Assembly (NCBI RefSeq): GCF_000378065.1
Contig: NZ_KB899149.1
Coordinates: 62,001-126,000 of the forward strand
Direction: 5' to 3'
Origin: Porphyromonas gulae DSM 15663
GTDB taxonomy: Bacteria; Bacteroidota; Bacteroidia; Bacteroidales; Porphyromonadaceae
DNA: 64,000 bases
The notes beneath the pieces were generated by a model that saw only the letters and a list, made by a program, of their open reading frames with translations, was not told the origin of the DNA and made no database searches. Numbering within the stretch: the stretch's first letter is position 1; every line of letters starts with the position of its first letter. Made by a program: the position numbers and the translations under genes. Below are positions 8,208 through 17,874 of the stretch, piece by piece.

Positions 8208-8993
8208 ATGATCCGACGATATTTTCTTTTGATTGCTTGCTTTTGGAGCCTCTCTTTCATCCTGTCGGCTCAGGAGTCGAACGCTTCTGCCCGGCCGTCG
8301 CTCTGGGAGTTTTCCGGCAGGGTGGGTATGCATGTGGGAGCATCCACACCGGTACCCGTACCCAAAGCCATGGAGCACGTCTACGCATGGTACCCGCGGC
8401 TGAATCCGATGGTGCAACTGGGTGCTTCGCGTCGTCTGCGTGCCGGCAGTCCGTGGGCTGTGAACGTGGGTATAGCCGTAGAGAAAAAAGGCATGGAAGC
8501 TACCACACGAGTGAAATATATGAAAGTAGCTATCGTGTCGGACTCGCCTTATGCCGGCAATCCTGATGAAGAATATCCGGGACTATTCACCGGTGACAAC
8601 AATACGGAGATACGGCTGGGCTATCTGACGATACCCGTACAGGCGGAATACAATATGCTCAAGGATAGACTCAAGCTGCGCGGAGGTCTCTATACATCCC
8701 TGGTGCTGGAGAGTTTCTTCCGTGTGATCATCGACGGTACGATGGTCTATGACGATCCCAAGCTGGGAACGGCACAGATGGATCTGCGCGAACTGAACTT
8801 CTCGGACAAGATAAAGGGAGCGGATTTCGGTTTCATAATAGGAGCCGACTATTATTTCGCCCGACAGATCGGTGCGTTTGCTGATGTCACATTCGGCCTG
8901 ATTCCACTGACGGGTACACACTTCAAGGCTATTCCTTACCGGATGTATAACGTCTTCGCACGTATCGGATTCTCCTACAGACTCAATTACTGA
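8208..8993 (+). CDS. Outer-membrane beta-barrel protein (porin-like)
   Basis: A 261-residue protein with signal peptide MIRRYFLLIACFWSLSFILSAQ (cleavage near residue 22). The mature part has strands such as MVQLGASRRLRAG, AVNVGIAVEKKG and NVFARIGFSYRLNY, ending in the aromatic-rich C-terminal strand of an outer-membrane barrel. Its size suggests 8-10 strands. It follows the PCMD lipoprotein by 6 bases, which points to cotranscription and maybe a common surface complex. No specific ligand can be named. Confidence 0.75.
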   Translation: MIRRYFLLIACFWSLSFILSAQESNASARPSLWEFSGRVGMHVGASTPVPVPKAMEHVYAWYPRLNPMVQLGASRRLRAGSPWAVNVGIAVEKKGMEATTRVKYMKVAIVSDSPYAGNPDEEYPGLFTGDNNTEIRLGYLTIPVQAEYNMLKDRLKLRGGLYTSLVLESFFRVIIDGTMVYDDPKLGTAQMDLRELNFSDKIKGADFGFIIGADYYFARQIGAFADVTFGLIPLTGTHFKAIPYRMYNVFARIGFSYRLNY

Positions 8994-9089
8994 GTACCCA
9001 CACACACGGATCCGTCTGACGGGCCTTCGTTGGCTCTTTCAAAAATTATCACTCTTCATCACCTCGAAGCATAGTACAATACAAATACA

Positions 9090-10289
9090 ATGGAATCGAT
9101 AACCCAAATATATCGCATCGGCTACGGCCCGAGCAGTAGCCACACGATCGGCCCGCGTCGGGCTGCCGAGATGTTTCTCTATCGGAACCCCGAGGCGACC
9201 TCTTTCCGCGTTACGCTATACGGCAGCCTTGCTGCCACAGGCAAAGGACACCTCACGGATGCAGCTATCCTTGCCGTCTTGGAAGCGCAGGCTCCGACCG
9301 AGATCGTTTGGAAACCGGAGATCTTCCAAAGTTTTCACCCCAACGGCATGCTCTTCGAGAGCTTCGACAAAGAGGGTAAGCAGCTCGACGACTGGCTCAT
9401 CTATAGTATCGGCGGCGGAGTCTTGGCCAACGAACACTTCAACGAACAGCGAGGCCGCGAGGTGTATCCGCTCAGCAAGATGACAGATATTCTCGACGAA
9501 CTGAACAGACGCGGCCTAAGCTTTTGGGAGTATGTGGAAGAAAACGAAGACCCCGATATATGGGACTATTTGGCTGAGGTCTGGTCGGTAATGCGAAACG
9601 CCATCCAGGAGGGGCTTGATGCCGAGGGGGTGCTGCCGGGCGGACTGGGCGTTCGCCGGAAGGCCGCCAGCTATCTGATTCGTGCGCAAGGGTATTCGCC
9701 GGGTGTACGAAGCCGAGGCAATGTATATGCCTATGCTTTGGCCGTGAGCGAACAGAATGCATCGGGGGGAAAGATCGTGACGGCTCCTACATGCGGGTCG
9801 TGCGGCGTTGTGCCGGCGGTACTCCACCACCTCCAACAGACTCGTGAGTTCAGCGACAAACGTATATTGCGTGCACTGGCTACGGCCGGCCTTTTTGCCA
9901 ATGTGGTACGCACCAATGCTTCTATTTCGGGAGCCGAAGTCGGCTGTCAGGGTGAAGTGGGCGTAGCCTGTGCCATGGGAGCGGCAGCCAGCAGCCAGCT
10001 ATTCGGGGGTACTCTGTCCCAAATCGAATATGCTGCAGAGATGGCTTTGGAGCATCACCTCGGACTGACCTGCGACCCTGTGTGCGGATTGGTGCAGGTG
10101 CCTTGTATCGAGCGAAACGCCTTTGCGGCAGCACGAGCTTTGGATGCCAATACCTATGCCAACTTCAGCGACGGCAGACACCGTATTTCATTCGATCAGG
10201 TCGTGGAAGTGATGCGTCAGACGGGCAAGGATTTGCCGAGTCTGTATAAGGAAACCTCTCAGGGCGGATTGGCCATAGTACACTGCTGA
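9090..10289 (+). CDS. sdaA: L-serine ammonia-lyase (L-serine dehydratase), iron-sulfur type
   Basis: A 399-residue single-chain enzyme that converts L-serine to pyruvate and ammonia in the cytoplasm, a useful step in an amino-acid-fermenting organism. The N-terminal beta-domain motif GPSSSHTIGP is at about residues 12-21. The alpha domain carries the cysteines that hold the oxygen-labile [4Fe-4S] cluster: PTCGSCGVVPA, GCQGEVGVACAMGAA and TCDPVCGLVQVPC. Fusion of the two domains matches the E. coli SdaA layout, though the protein is somewhat shorter. The stop codon overlaps the next gene's start by one base (TGATG), so the GH27 gene is probably cotranslated. Confidence 0.92.
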   Translation: MESITQIYRIGYGPSSSHTIGPRRAAEMFLYRNPEATSFRVTLYGSLAATGKGHLTDAAILAVLEAQAPTEIVWKPEIFQSFHPNGMLFESFDKEGKQLDDWLIYSIGGGVLANEHFNEQRGREVYPLSKMTDILDELNRRGLSFWEYVEENEDPDIWDYLAEVWSVMRNAIQEGLDAEGVLPGGLGVRRKAASYLIRAQGYSPGVRSRGNVYAYALAVSEQNASGGKIVTAPTCGSCGVVPAVLHHLQQTREFSDKRILRALATAGLFANVVRTNASISGAEVGCQGEVGVACAMGAAASSQLFGGTLSQIEYAAEMALEHHLGLTCDPVCGLVQVPCIERNAFAAARALDANTYANFSDGRHRISFDQVVEVMRQTGKDLPSLYKETSQGGLAIVHC

Positions 10290-11734
10290 TGAAAAGGTGC
10301 GATTTCTTTCTGTTCGGAAAACTGACCGGCTTTCTTCTGGTTCTCTTCCTCGTATTTCCCTCCCTCTATGCGCTGAGTCCGACAGAGGGCAGTCCGCGTA
10401 TTCTCTTGCCCGCACGATCTATCTGGCCTATGGATCGGGAATGGACTTTCAAGATACCCTATCTGGGATCGCGCCCCACGCATTGGGCTATCAAGCGTTT
10501 GCCCGAAGGATTTACATTCGATTCCCACGAAGGAATTATCCGCGGCAAGGCTTCTTCTCGTGTCGTATTCGAATTTGAAATATCGGCAGCCAACGAATCG
10601 GGAGCCGACAGTTGCATTTGGCAGGTGGAAGTAAGCCGGTATAATGGATTGGCTCCGGTTATGGGCTGGAGTACACGTTTGCTGAAAGAGAAAGAAATAA
10701 ATGAACAGACCATTCTGGAGGTGGCCGATGCTATGCAAAGCAAAGGACTGGTTGCCGCCGGATATAACCATATCATCATAGAAAGCCATTGGCAGACGTC
10801 CGTGCGCGACAGCGAGGGGAGAATAAAGGCGGATCCTTCACGTTTTCCCCAAGGAATGAAGCATTTGGCCGATGAACTGCATCTTCGGGGTATGCGGCTC
10901 GGCCTTTCCTCCAATGCATCTCCGTTTAATGTGCATGGCTTGAGCGGCAGCTTTGAGAAAGAGGTGATAGATGCCGCCACATTCTCCGAGTGGGGTGTGG
11001 ATTTTATCAAGTACGACTACTGCTGCTCACCTCCTATATCCATCGTTGCACAGCAACGCTATGGTGCCATGGGGCGTGCACTTGCAGCAACGGAACGCCC
11101 TCCTTTCTTCTCCGTATGCGAGTGGGGAGAGCTGATGCCTTGGTCATGGGGTATAACGGTGCGAGCCGGTAGCTGGCGTACCTCTTTCGATATTCAAGAC
11201 AAGTGGAAAGCCGGTCGATATTCTAAGCGGGACAATGGTATTTGGGATGCAGCTATGATCAATTTGCGCTACGCCCAGCATGCCAATCGTGGCCGCGCGA
11301 TCTCCGATCCGGATCTGCTATTGATAGGAAGCCCCTCCAACGGCTGTACGGCGGAAGAGTACCATGCGCAAATGCAAATGTGGGCGATGATGCGTGCTCC
11401 GCTGGTCTTTGCAGCCGATCCGCGTTCCCTATCGGCAGAGGCGGTAGCACTGCTGACGCACCCCGATCTGATTGCTATCGATCAGGATGCTTCTTTTCGT
11501 AATATCGAGGAGGAACGCCGTGCTGACGCTACACACCTGTGGACGCGTCAGCTGACGAAAGGAACGGCTGTCTTGGTTGTGAATGCAGGAGAAAGCCCAA
11601 CGACAACGAGCATCGCTCCGCGCCCTGACTCATCATCTGCGTGGGACGTATCGCAAGCTGCTTATGTATCGCCGAGCGACTTGGAACGAATCGTTCTGCC
11701 GTCGCACGCAGCCCGACTGTTTATTTTCGAATAG
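10289..11734 (+). CDS. GH27-type alpha-galactosidase-like glycoside hydrolase, exported
   Basis: A 481-residue protein with a signal peptide (hydrophobic run GFLLVLFLVFPSLYA). Residues of about 30-110 form a putative Ig domain (LPEGFTFDSHEGIIRGKA is the He_PIG signature). The rest is a clan-D TIM barrel: MGWSTRL at its start, WGVDFIKYDYC with the likely catalytic Asp, WRTSFDIQDKW with the likely acid/base Asp, then SDPDLLLIG and APLVFAADPR. This layout fits GH27 alpha-galactosidase or alpha-N-acetylgalactosaminidase; substrate cannot be fixed by eye. It is expected in the periplasm or at the surface, trimming host glycans. Its coupling to serine dehydratase is metabolically unexplained. Confidence 0.8.
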   Translation: MKRCDFFLFGKLTGFLLVLFLVFPSLYALSPTEGSPRILLPARSIWPMDREWTFKIPYLGSRPTHWAIKRLPEGFTFDSHEGIIRGKASSRVVFEFEISAANESGADSCIWQVEVSRYNGLAPVMGWSTRLLKEKEINEQTILEVADAMQSKGLVAAGYNHIIIESHWQTSVRDSEGRIKADPSRFPQGMKHLADELHLRGMRLGLSSNASPFNVHGLSGSFEKEVIDAATFSEWGVDFIKYDYCCSPPISIVAQQRYGAMGRALAATERPPFFSVCEWGELMPWSWGITVRAGSWRTSFDIQDKWKAGRYSKRDNGIWDAAMINLRYAQHANRGRAISDPDLLLIGSPSNGCTAEEYHAQMQMWAMMRAPLVFAADPRSLSAEAVALLTHPDLIAIDQDASFRNIEEERRADATHLWTRQLTKGTAVLVVNAGESPTTTSIAPRPDSSSAWDVSQAAYVSPSDLERIVLPSHAARLFIFE

Positions 11735-11751
11735 CAGCTCTGCGCCGTTTT

Positions 11752-13566
11752 TTACTTCCGACGCTTGCGCTGCTTGGTGTCGAATTTGTCGTAGAAACGT
11801 CCTTCCGTCAGTTTCTCTTTGCGTCCTTTGTTTTTGCGTGAAGTGGGATTTTCGCTACGTCGCCCGTCCAAATCTTTGCGACGAGCGGAAAAGTTCTTAT
11901 CTCCGCCTTTTTTCCCTCCGGCATAGTCTTTCTTGGCATCCGCATACTCTACATGGATGCGGCGACCATCCACTTCGTACCGATTGAGGGTTTCTACTAC
12001 ATTCTTGGCTTCGAACTCGTCTACATCGAAGAAAGCGAATCGGGGCATCAGGTCGATCCGTCCGATATTGACACGCCCCGGGATACAACGGTTGATCAGC
12101 TCGATCAGTCGGTTGGGAAACATTTGATCCATCTTTCCAAAGTTGATGAACAGACGAGTCATACCTTCTTCTGCTTCGCCGGCACCTCGTTTTCGGTTTT
12201 TGCGATCTGCCGAAGCCCCGTCTTTTTTCCTCTCGGTCACCTCTTCCACATCTTCGGCACGTCGGTAATAGTCGAGCATACGATTGAACTCCAACGCCAT
12301 TACCCGACGAATCAATTCGTCTTTCTCGATCCATTCGAGCTTCTTGTTCACTTCGTTCAGGACAGAGTCGATAGCCGCCGTGTTCTCTATATCCACACGT
12401 TCTATACGGTCAGCCAGATTGAACAGCTGCTTTTCGCATATCTCCGCTCCGGAAGGGATGCGTGCACGTTCGATCTGCTTCTGCATCGTGCGCTCTATAT
12501 TCTTGATTTTGCCTTTCTCCTTGACGTGGCAGATGGCGATCGAAAGACCTGTTTTTCCTGCACGGGCCGTACGACCGCTACGATGGGTGTAGCTCTCTAC
12601 ATCATCGGGAAGGCCAAAGTGAATCACATGGGTCAGGTCGTTCACATCCAATCCGCGGGCAGCCACATCGGTGGCAACGAGCAGTTGGAGATTGCGGACG
12701 CGAAATTTCTGCATCACGTAGTCGCGCTGAGCCTGACTGAGATCGCCATGAAGAGAATCTGCATTATAGCCGTCCTGAATCAGTTGATCGGCGATCTCCT
12801 GCGTTTCCTTGCGAGTGCGGCAGAATACAATGCCATAGATATTGGGATAGTAGTCGGCAATTCGCTTTAGTGCGAGATATTTGTGACGTGCCGATACCAT
12901 ATAATATAGATGCTTGATATTGGCATTGCCCTCATTCTTATTGCCAATGACGATTTCCTTCGGATTCTTCATGTACGAAGCTGCGATCTTGGAGATCTCT
13001 TTGGGCATCGTAGCCGAAAATAGCAACAGATGGCGTTCGGATGGAATATCTGCGAGGATTTGCTCCAGATCTTCTGCAAAGCCCATATTGAGCATTTCAT
13101 CCGCTTCATCCAAGACCAGTGTATGAATTTCCGACAGACTGACGGCCTCGCGGCGCATCAGGTCGAGGAGACGGCCGGGCGTTGCCACGACGATTTGCAC
13201 ACCACGGCGCAAGGCTCTGACCTGAGCATCGATAGGCGTACCTCCGTAAACGGGCAGGATATGCACATCGGACAAATACTTGGAATAGCTGTTCAAGTCG
13301 TCAGCGATCTGGAGGCACAGTTCGCGAGTCGGGCAGAGTACCAAAGCCTGCGGTCGTCCTCCCGACAAATCTATCTTCTGGAGCAGAGGAAGGCCGAAAG
13401 CGGCAGTCTTGCCTGTGCCGGTCTGTGCCAAAGCGATCAGGTCGATGTCCTCTCCAAGGAGATAAGGTATTACTTCTTCCTGCACAGGCATGGGCTGTTC
13501 GAAGCCCAATTCGGCAATTGCCTTCAAAAACGGTTTGGCAATGCCTAATTCTTCAAATGTTTTCAT
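11752..13566 (-). CDS. DEAD-box ATP-dependent RNA helicase
   Basis: A 604-residue RNA helicase. All core motifs are visible: the Q motif region FEQPMPVQEEVIP, motif I AQTGTGKT (about 46-53), PTRELC, VATPGRLLD, motif II VLDEADEML, motif III SATMP, and motif VI HRSGRTARAG. After the helicase core comes a DbpA-type RNA-binding domain (FINFGKMDQMFPNRLIELIN to RIHVEYADAKKD), then a basic Gly/Lys/Arg-rich tail ending QRKRRK. This is the CsdA/DeaD layout, with a likely role in ribosome assembly, RNA decay or cold adaptation. It converges on the GH27 gene with a gap of only 17 bases. Confidence 0.92.
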   Translation of the reverse strand: MKTFEELGIAKPFLKAIAELGFEQPMPVQEEVIPYLLGEDIDLIALAQTGTGKTAAFGLPLLQKIDLSGGRPQALVLCPTRELCLQIADDLNSYSKYLSDVHILPVYGGTPIDAQVRALRRGVQIVVATPGRLLDLMRREAVSLSEIHTLVLDEADEMLNMGFAEDLEQILADIPSERHLLLFSATMPKEISKIAASYMKNPKEIVIGNKNEGNANIKHLYYMVSARHKYLALKRIADYYPNIYGIVFCRTRKETQEIADQLIQDGYNADSLHGDLSQAQRDYVMQKFRVRNLQLLVATDVAARGLDVNDLTHVIHFGLPDDVESYTHRSGRTARAGKTGLSIAICHVKEKGKIKNIERTMQKQIERARIPSGAEICEKQLFNLADRIERVDIENTAAIDSVLNEVNKKLEWIEKDELIRRVMALEFNRMLDYYRRAEDVEEVTERKKDGASADRKNRKRGAGEAEEGMTRLFINFGKMDQMFPNRLIELINRCIPGRVNIGRIDLMPRFAFFDVDEFEAKNVVETLNRYEVDGRRIHVEYADAKKDYAGGKKGGDKNFSARRKDLDGRRSENPTSRKNKGRKEKLTEGRFYDKFDTKQRKRRK

Positions 13567-13713
13567 TCTGTTTTGAGTGAGATGTTAGTATGGCCGACGG
13601 CCGGCATTGCACACCAACAACTCTCTTTCTGTGCATAACCTTCCGAGGGACCTTTCCGTCCTAATAATTCCGAAAAAGGAAAGAAATGGATTGAATAATG
13701 TGTGGCCGATAGT

Positions 13714-14334
13714 CTATCGCCCACATATTTCGCGACTTCTGTCGCCAAGATAACCGCCATGATGGCGACGTGCGTAATCCTCGAAACCGAAACCGATCTC
13801 CTGCATCGTACCTACGACCAGGACATCGCCGATCACCGTCATCACCGTCGTACTGGTAGTCGGAGTCATTCCCAAAGGACATACTTCGGCCGGATTACCG
13901 GTGGCCAGGCATACATCCACCTCTGCCGCAAGCCGGCTCTCGGGGTTACCTGTAATGAGGATGAATTTCGTATCGGGAACCAAGCGTTTGGTCAGTTCTA
14001 CCAACTCCAGTACTTCGCGCGTTCGCCCCGAATTGCTGATCAGAAGCATAATATCACCGCTGCGCACCAAACCCAAATCGCCATGCTGGGCTTCGCTCGG
14101 ATGAAGGAAGTATGCGGGGGTACCGGTGGAACTGAAAGTCGTGGCTATGTTGGCAGCAATCTGTCCGGCCTTGCCCATACCCGAAGTAATCAGCCGACCG
14201 TTAGAGCCATGCACCTGCCGAACAATGAGGTCGATAGCCGCCTTATAGTCGTTGTCTGCAGGGATGGCACGGATGGCTTCGGCTTCATGTGCCAGTATTT
14301 CGGAGATGGTTCGATTGTGTATTTCTGCCTTCAT
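13714..14334 (-). CDS. SIS-domain sugar-phosphate isomerase-like protein (KpsF/GutQ type, no CBS domains)
   Basis: A 206-residue protein starting MKAEIHNRTI; an ATG seven codons upstream is also possible. The SIS domain shows ITSGMGKAGQIA (sugar-phosphate loop), PSEAQHGDLGLV and LLISNSGRTREV. These are the hallmarks of arabinose-5-phosphate isomerases (KdsD/KpsF/GutQ), which make the precursor of Kdo for LPS. Those enzymes normally have about 320 residues with two CBS domains; here the protein stops after the SIS domain. It may be a stand-alone isomerase. Minus-strand TACTTTTG at 14353-14360 is a likely -7 box. Confidence 0.8.
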   Translation of the reverse strand: MKAEIHNRTISEILAHEAEAIRAIPADNDYKAAIDLIVRQVHGSNGRLITSGMGKAGQIAANIATTFSSTGTPAYFLHPSEAQHGDLGLVRSGDIMLLISNSGRTREVLELVELTKRLVPDTKFILITGNPESRLAAEVDVCLATGNPAEVCPLGMTPTTSTTVMTVIGDVLVVGTMQEIGFGFEDYARRHHGGYLGDRSREICGR

Positions 14335-14533
14335 GCTCAATAAATTGCGCTGCAAAAGTATTTATTTAATTTTGCATATTATGCTTTTACGGCACTTTCT
14401 TTGCCCTAAATCTTATTCGATTTGGAAATGGAAGGGTGGCTAAGCAAAATGCAATTAAGCTAAAACATTGAGAAAAGCCCAGAAAGCATGATAGCCGGAA
14501 GGGCACTATGTAACAGATATTCCGAATTTATAA

Positions 14534-15751
14534 ATGGATTATCAACTATACACGCTGCCGAGCGGTTTGCATGTGGTACATAAACCGCATGCCGGCGAAG
14601 TTACTTATGCCGGCTTTGCCATAGCCGTCGGCACACGCCACGAAAGTTCGCGGCACCATGGATTGGCGCATCTGACAGAACACATGCTTTTCAAAGGCAC
14701 CAGCCTGCGCAATAGCCTTCAGATCATTCGTCGCATGGAAGAGGTCGGTGCCGAGCTTAATGCTTTCACCGAGAAAGAATCCACCTATGTGTACTGCATC
14801 TTTCCGAAAGCGCACTTCAACCGTGCCACCAATCTCCTTTTCGATATTGTACGGCATAGCCGATTCCCGGAAGAAGAATTGACCAAAGAGAAAACCGTTA
14901 TTATCGACGAAATCAATTCTTATCGAGACAATCCCTCTGAACTCATATTCGACGAATTCGAGAATATCCTTTTCCGCCATCATCCTCTCGGACATAACAT
15001 TCTCGGCACAGAGGCTTCTGTATCACGCATCACAGGACAAATAGGTCGTAACTTCCTCCATCGCTACTACCGGCCGGACAATATGATCTTCTTCCTGGCC
15101 GGAGAAGCAGACTTGTCCGATTTGCCTCTTAGTCCGGCAGAGAAAGTCTCCATCCATAATACCGATGGCACTCCTCTCCATACCCTCAGGGACGGTTTTC
15201 TGCCGCGTACCATCAGACGGCACAAGGATACCTACCAGCATCACATCCTCATGGGCGGTCCGGCCTATTCGCTCCACGACGACAGACGCATTCCGCTAAG
15301 TCTGCTTAATAATATCCTCGGAGGGCCGGGTATGAACTCCCGACTCAATCTCTCACTGCGTGAAGAGCATGGCTATGTCTATAACGTAGAGAGCAATTAC
15401 ACTCCCTATTCCGATACGGGAATCTTCAATATCTACCTCGGCTGTGCTCCCCGGCATGCGGAAGCAGCCATGGAGCTTGTCAGAAAAGAATTGTGCTATT
15501 TAATCGAACACCCTCTTTCTCCGATAGAGCTTGAATCCGCCAAGCGACAGTTCAAAGGGCAGCTCATCGTGTCCGCTGACAATAAGGAGTCCACATTCCT
15601 TTCACTGGGCAAGAGTATGCTTCTCTATGGCAAATACGATCCCCTTTCGGTTATCTTCCATCGTATCGATGCCATTACCTCTGATCGGCTCCGTGAGATT
15701 GCGGCCGAAGTGCTGGATCCTGATAGTATGCTTACGCTGATCTACTGCTAA
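14534..15751 (+). CDS. M16-family zinc peptidase (pitrilysin / processing-peptidase type)
   Basis: A 405-residue single-unit M16 peptidase. The inverted zinc motif HLTEH (HxxEH) is in HGLAHLTEHMLFKGT near residue 48, and the second glutamate region is KEKTVIIDEINSY near 120. The C-terminal half (GGPGMNSRLNLSLREEHGYVYNV) carries the conserved Arg-Tyr signature of the second M16 domain. There is no obvious signal peptide, so it is probably cytoplasmic. Proteins of this length usually form dimers that degrade or process peptides. It is followed 33 bases later by a sugar acetyltransferase. The substrate is unknown. Confidence 0.9.
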   Translation: MDYQLYTLPSGLHVVHKPHAGEVTYAGFAIAVGTRHESSRHHGLAHLTEHMLFKGTSLRNSLQIIRRMEEVGAELNAFTEKESTYVYCIFPKAHFNRATNLLFDIVRHSRFPEEELTKEKTVIIDEINSYRDNPSELIFDEFENILFRHHPLGHNILGTEASVSRITGQIGRNFLHRYYRPDNMIFFLAGEADLSDLPLSPAEKVSIHNTDGTPLHTLRDGFLPRTIRRHKDTYQHHILMGGPAYSLHDDRRIPLSLLNNILGGPGMNSRLNLSLREEHGYVYNVESNYTPYSDTGIFNIYLGCAPRHAEAAMELVRKELCYLIEHPLSPIELESAKRQFKGQLIVSADNKESTFLSLGKSMLLYGKYDPLSVIFHRIDAITSDRLREIAAEVLDPDSMLTLIYC

Positions 15752-15784
15752 TCCGGGCTTGACTGCCCCGTCGCATCCCCAACC

Positions 15785-16372
15785 ATGACAGAAAAAGAAA
15801 AAGCAGCCCTTGGCCTACTCTATAATCCCGGTTCTGATCCTGAGATGAAAGCCGAATTGCTGCACTGCAAAGAGCAGCTATTCCTCTTCAACGGAATGTC
15901 TCCTTCGAATTTATCGGAGCGAAAGGCTATCTTGAGCGATCTCTTCGCCCATCTCGGGCAGCGGACCCTTATCCTTAGTCCTTTTTTCTGCGACTACGGC
16001 TATAATATCAGTATAGGCGACGACTGTTTTGCCAATATGAATCTCGTCATTCTCGACTGCACCCGTGTAACGATCGGTAACCATGTGCTGATAGGCCCTA
16101 ATGTGGGTATCTATACGGCCACACATCCGATGGATATAGACTCTCGTCGCGAAGGCTTGGAGTCAGCCTTTCCCATAGAGATCGGTAATGATGTATGGAT
16201 AGGTGCCCATGCCTGCATCCTGCCGGGTGTAAGCATAGGAGACAGAGCCGTCATAGGAGCGGGAAGTGTGGTCACGCACGATATTCCGGCAGGTATGCTG
16301 GCCTATGGCAATCCATGCCGTGTGATAAGACAGACCCGCTCGCTGAAGGCTATCGGCTCAGAAAGGAGGTAA
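15785..16372 (+). CDS. Maltose/galactoside O-acetyltransferase-like enzyme (LacA/Maa family)
   Basis: A 195-residue left-handed beta-helix acyltransferase. Residues 1-60 are the Mac domain (MTEKEKAALGLLYNP is typical), followed by hexapeptide repeats (ISIGDDCFANMN, VTIGNHVLIGPN, IEIGNDVWIGAH, VSIGDRAVIGAG). The catalytic His is in YTATHPMD near residue 118. The enzyme transfers acetyl from acetyl-CoA to a sugar hydroxyl, in the cytoplasm, as a trimer. The physiological sugar is not evident. The ending NPCRVIRQ is the usual C-terminal element. Confidence 0.9.
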   Translation: MTEKEKAALGLLYNPGSDPEMKAELLHCKEQLFLFNGMSPSNLSERKAILSDLFAHLGQRTLILSPFFCDYGYNISIGDDCFANMNLVILDCTRVTIGNHVLIGPNVGIYTATHPMDIDSRREGLESAFPIEIGNDVWIGAHACILPGVSIGDRAVIGAGSVVTHDIPAGMLAYGNPCRVIRQTRSLKAIGSERR

Positions 16373-16401
16373 GGAGAGTTGCTCGTTTTCTCGGATCCTC
16401 C

Positions 16402-17844
16402 TTACAGATCTACATCCTGTTCGTGCCCGGTTGTCTGATTGACGGTGATGGATGTAGGTAGATAACCATCCTTTTCGACAGCTTCGGTAGTCGAAACAGG
16501 CGGTACAATCGGCGAACCGGCTCCTGTAATGGACTTTACAGAGAGGACATACTCATTGTTTCGTACGAGGCCGAAACGCCCGTAGGAATCTTTGTTAGGA
16601 GCTTTCTCGTCATCGAAATGGCGAATGGGGATGACATAATAGTTCTGCGATTTGTAATAGAACTGTATTCCATGACTGACGAACCCACCCGTATATACCA
16701 GTGAATCGTCAGCTTTCGCCTTCTTGATGCTGTCAGCCAGAGCCGTACCGGCAGAAGTCGGATTGTCCACATATTTTTTGAACTGTTCCAAGCTCATCTT
16801 TCTACCTTGAAACTCGATCCAGCCTTCATCCGGCTTCACGCCTGGGATACCATTAGGAACGTACTTTGCACGCAAGACTACTCTCGGCACGTAAGCTGTA
16901 AAGTAGTTTTTAGGGCCTACGGTCGATTCTTTTGTGTAGATCGCTGCTTGATTCAGATTGAAGTCCGCCTTTTTCTCCTGCATCTTAGCTGCTGCCACAG
17001 GATTGTCAAACATTTCTGCCTTGGCATACCCATAGATGTTGTTGTATGCTATACCGGCGGCTATCGATTCCTCTGCCCAGCTTGAGGCATAACGGTCAGC
17101 AAGAGGCGAATTATCTCCATACTCTTCATCGGCACCGGTCGAAAGTTTGGCCAAATGGCGCAAGGGATATATCCTTTGTGGTACTACATCGATGACATAG
17201 CGGGACAAATCGCCGGTGTACTCTCCGCCCGATATTGTCGGTTTTCCTACTACCAATACACGTGCCAGACACGGTTCCACTTTTACGGACAATCGCGATA
17301 CCTCCGAAAGTTGGCTCTTTTTGTCCACAATCTGAGTAGACAGCAATTTGATTAACCCCTGATCGTTGGCCATGGTAACGGAATGTTCTGCCCCGGATGT
17401 AACGCTACCGCTCTCATAAGCGGCGAACGACTCCAAAAGCGTCTGATTCGTAGCTTGAATGGCTGTTGTAGCTGATAGTATTTCCGGAATAATAGCTGCA
17501 TAGGAAGTACCACTATTGACCAAGACTGCCAGACGATAGTTCTGTTTGGGAATTTTGAGATCGAAAGAGAGGTCACTTGTCGGCTCAACGGTTCGACTTA
17601 GCAATAGTTTTGAATCAGTCTCATGAAAGAACAAGAAGGTAATGCGACGAATAGACCGAAGCGGATCATGTGTACCGCCCTCTCGGGAGAGATGCAGATT
17701 GGATCGCAAATCCAATGAGATATAACCCGAATCCGGCAGTTGTTCCATATCGTCACCGTTCGTCAGCATGGGGTGGTAGGAGCATGAGAATCCGACACAT
17801 GCGAATGAGCAGCCAAGTAGTAGTGATTTTAATTTCGTAAGCAT
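16402..17844 (-). CDS. Mfa1-like fimbrillin family lipoprotein
   Basis: A 480-residue precursor with lipobox CVGFSC (Cys near residue 21). In Bacteroidales this class of pilin is exported as a lipoprotein and trimmed by an arginine gingipain before polymerising by donor-strand exchange; a possible cleavage region is around the early arginines (residues 47-56). The end, NNEYVLSVKSITGAGSPIVPP, resembles the final strand region of Mfa1/FimA-type proteins. The context (cysS, patatin, glycosyltransferase, this gene) matches my recollection of PG1881/PGN_1808 in P. gingivalis, an Mfa-like protein reported in vesicles. No anchor or tip subunit genes lie next to it. Confidence 0.75.
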   Translation of the reverse strand: MLTKLKSLLLGCSFACVGFSCSYHPMLTNGDDMEQLPDSGYISLDLRSNLHLSREGGTHDPLRSIRRITFLFFHETDSKLLLSRTVEPTSDLSFDLKIPKQNYRLAVLVNSGTSYAAIIPEILSATTAIQATNQTLLESFAAYESGSVTSGAEHSVTMANDQGLIKLLSTQIVDKKSQLSEVSRLSVKVEPCLARVLVVGKPTISGGEYTGDLSRYVIDVVPQRIYPLRHLAKLSTGADEEYGDNSPLADRYASSWAEESIAAGIAYNNIYGYAKAEMFDNPVAAAKMQEKKADFNLNQAAIYTKESTVGPKNYFTAYVPRVVLRAKYVPNGIPGVKPDEGWIEFQGRKMSLEQFKKYVDNPTSAGTALADSIKKAKADDSLVYTGGFVSHGIQFYYKSQNYYVIPIRHFDDEKAPNKDSYGRFGLVRNNEYVLSVKSITGAGSPIVPPVSTTEAVEKDGYLPTSITVNQTTGHEQDVDL

Positions 17845-17874
17845 TGGTGTTAAAATTGATATTAAAAGAGAGGA

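Noticed and set aside
11953-12870. 305-codon plus-strand frame inside the helicase gene
   Set aside because: It is the antisense shadow of the well-supported DEAD-box gene.
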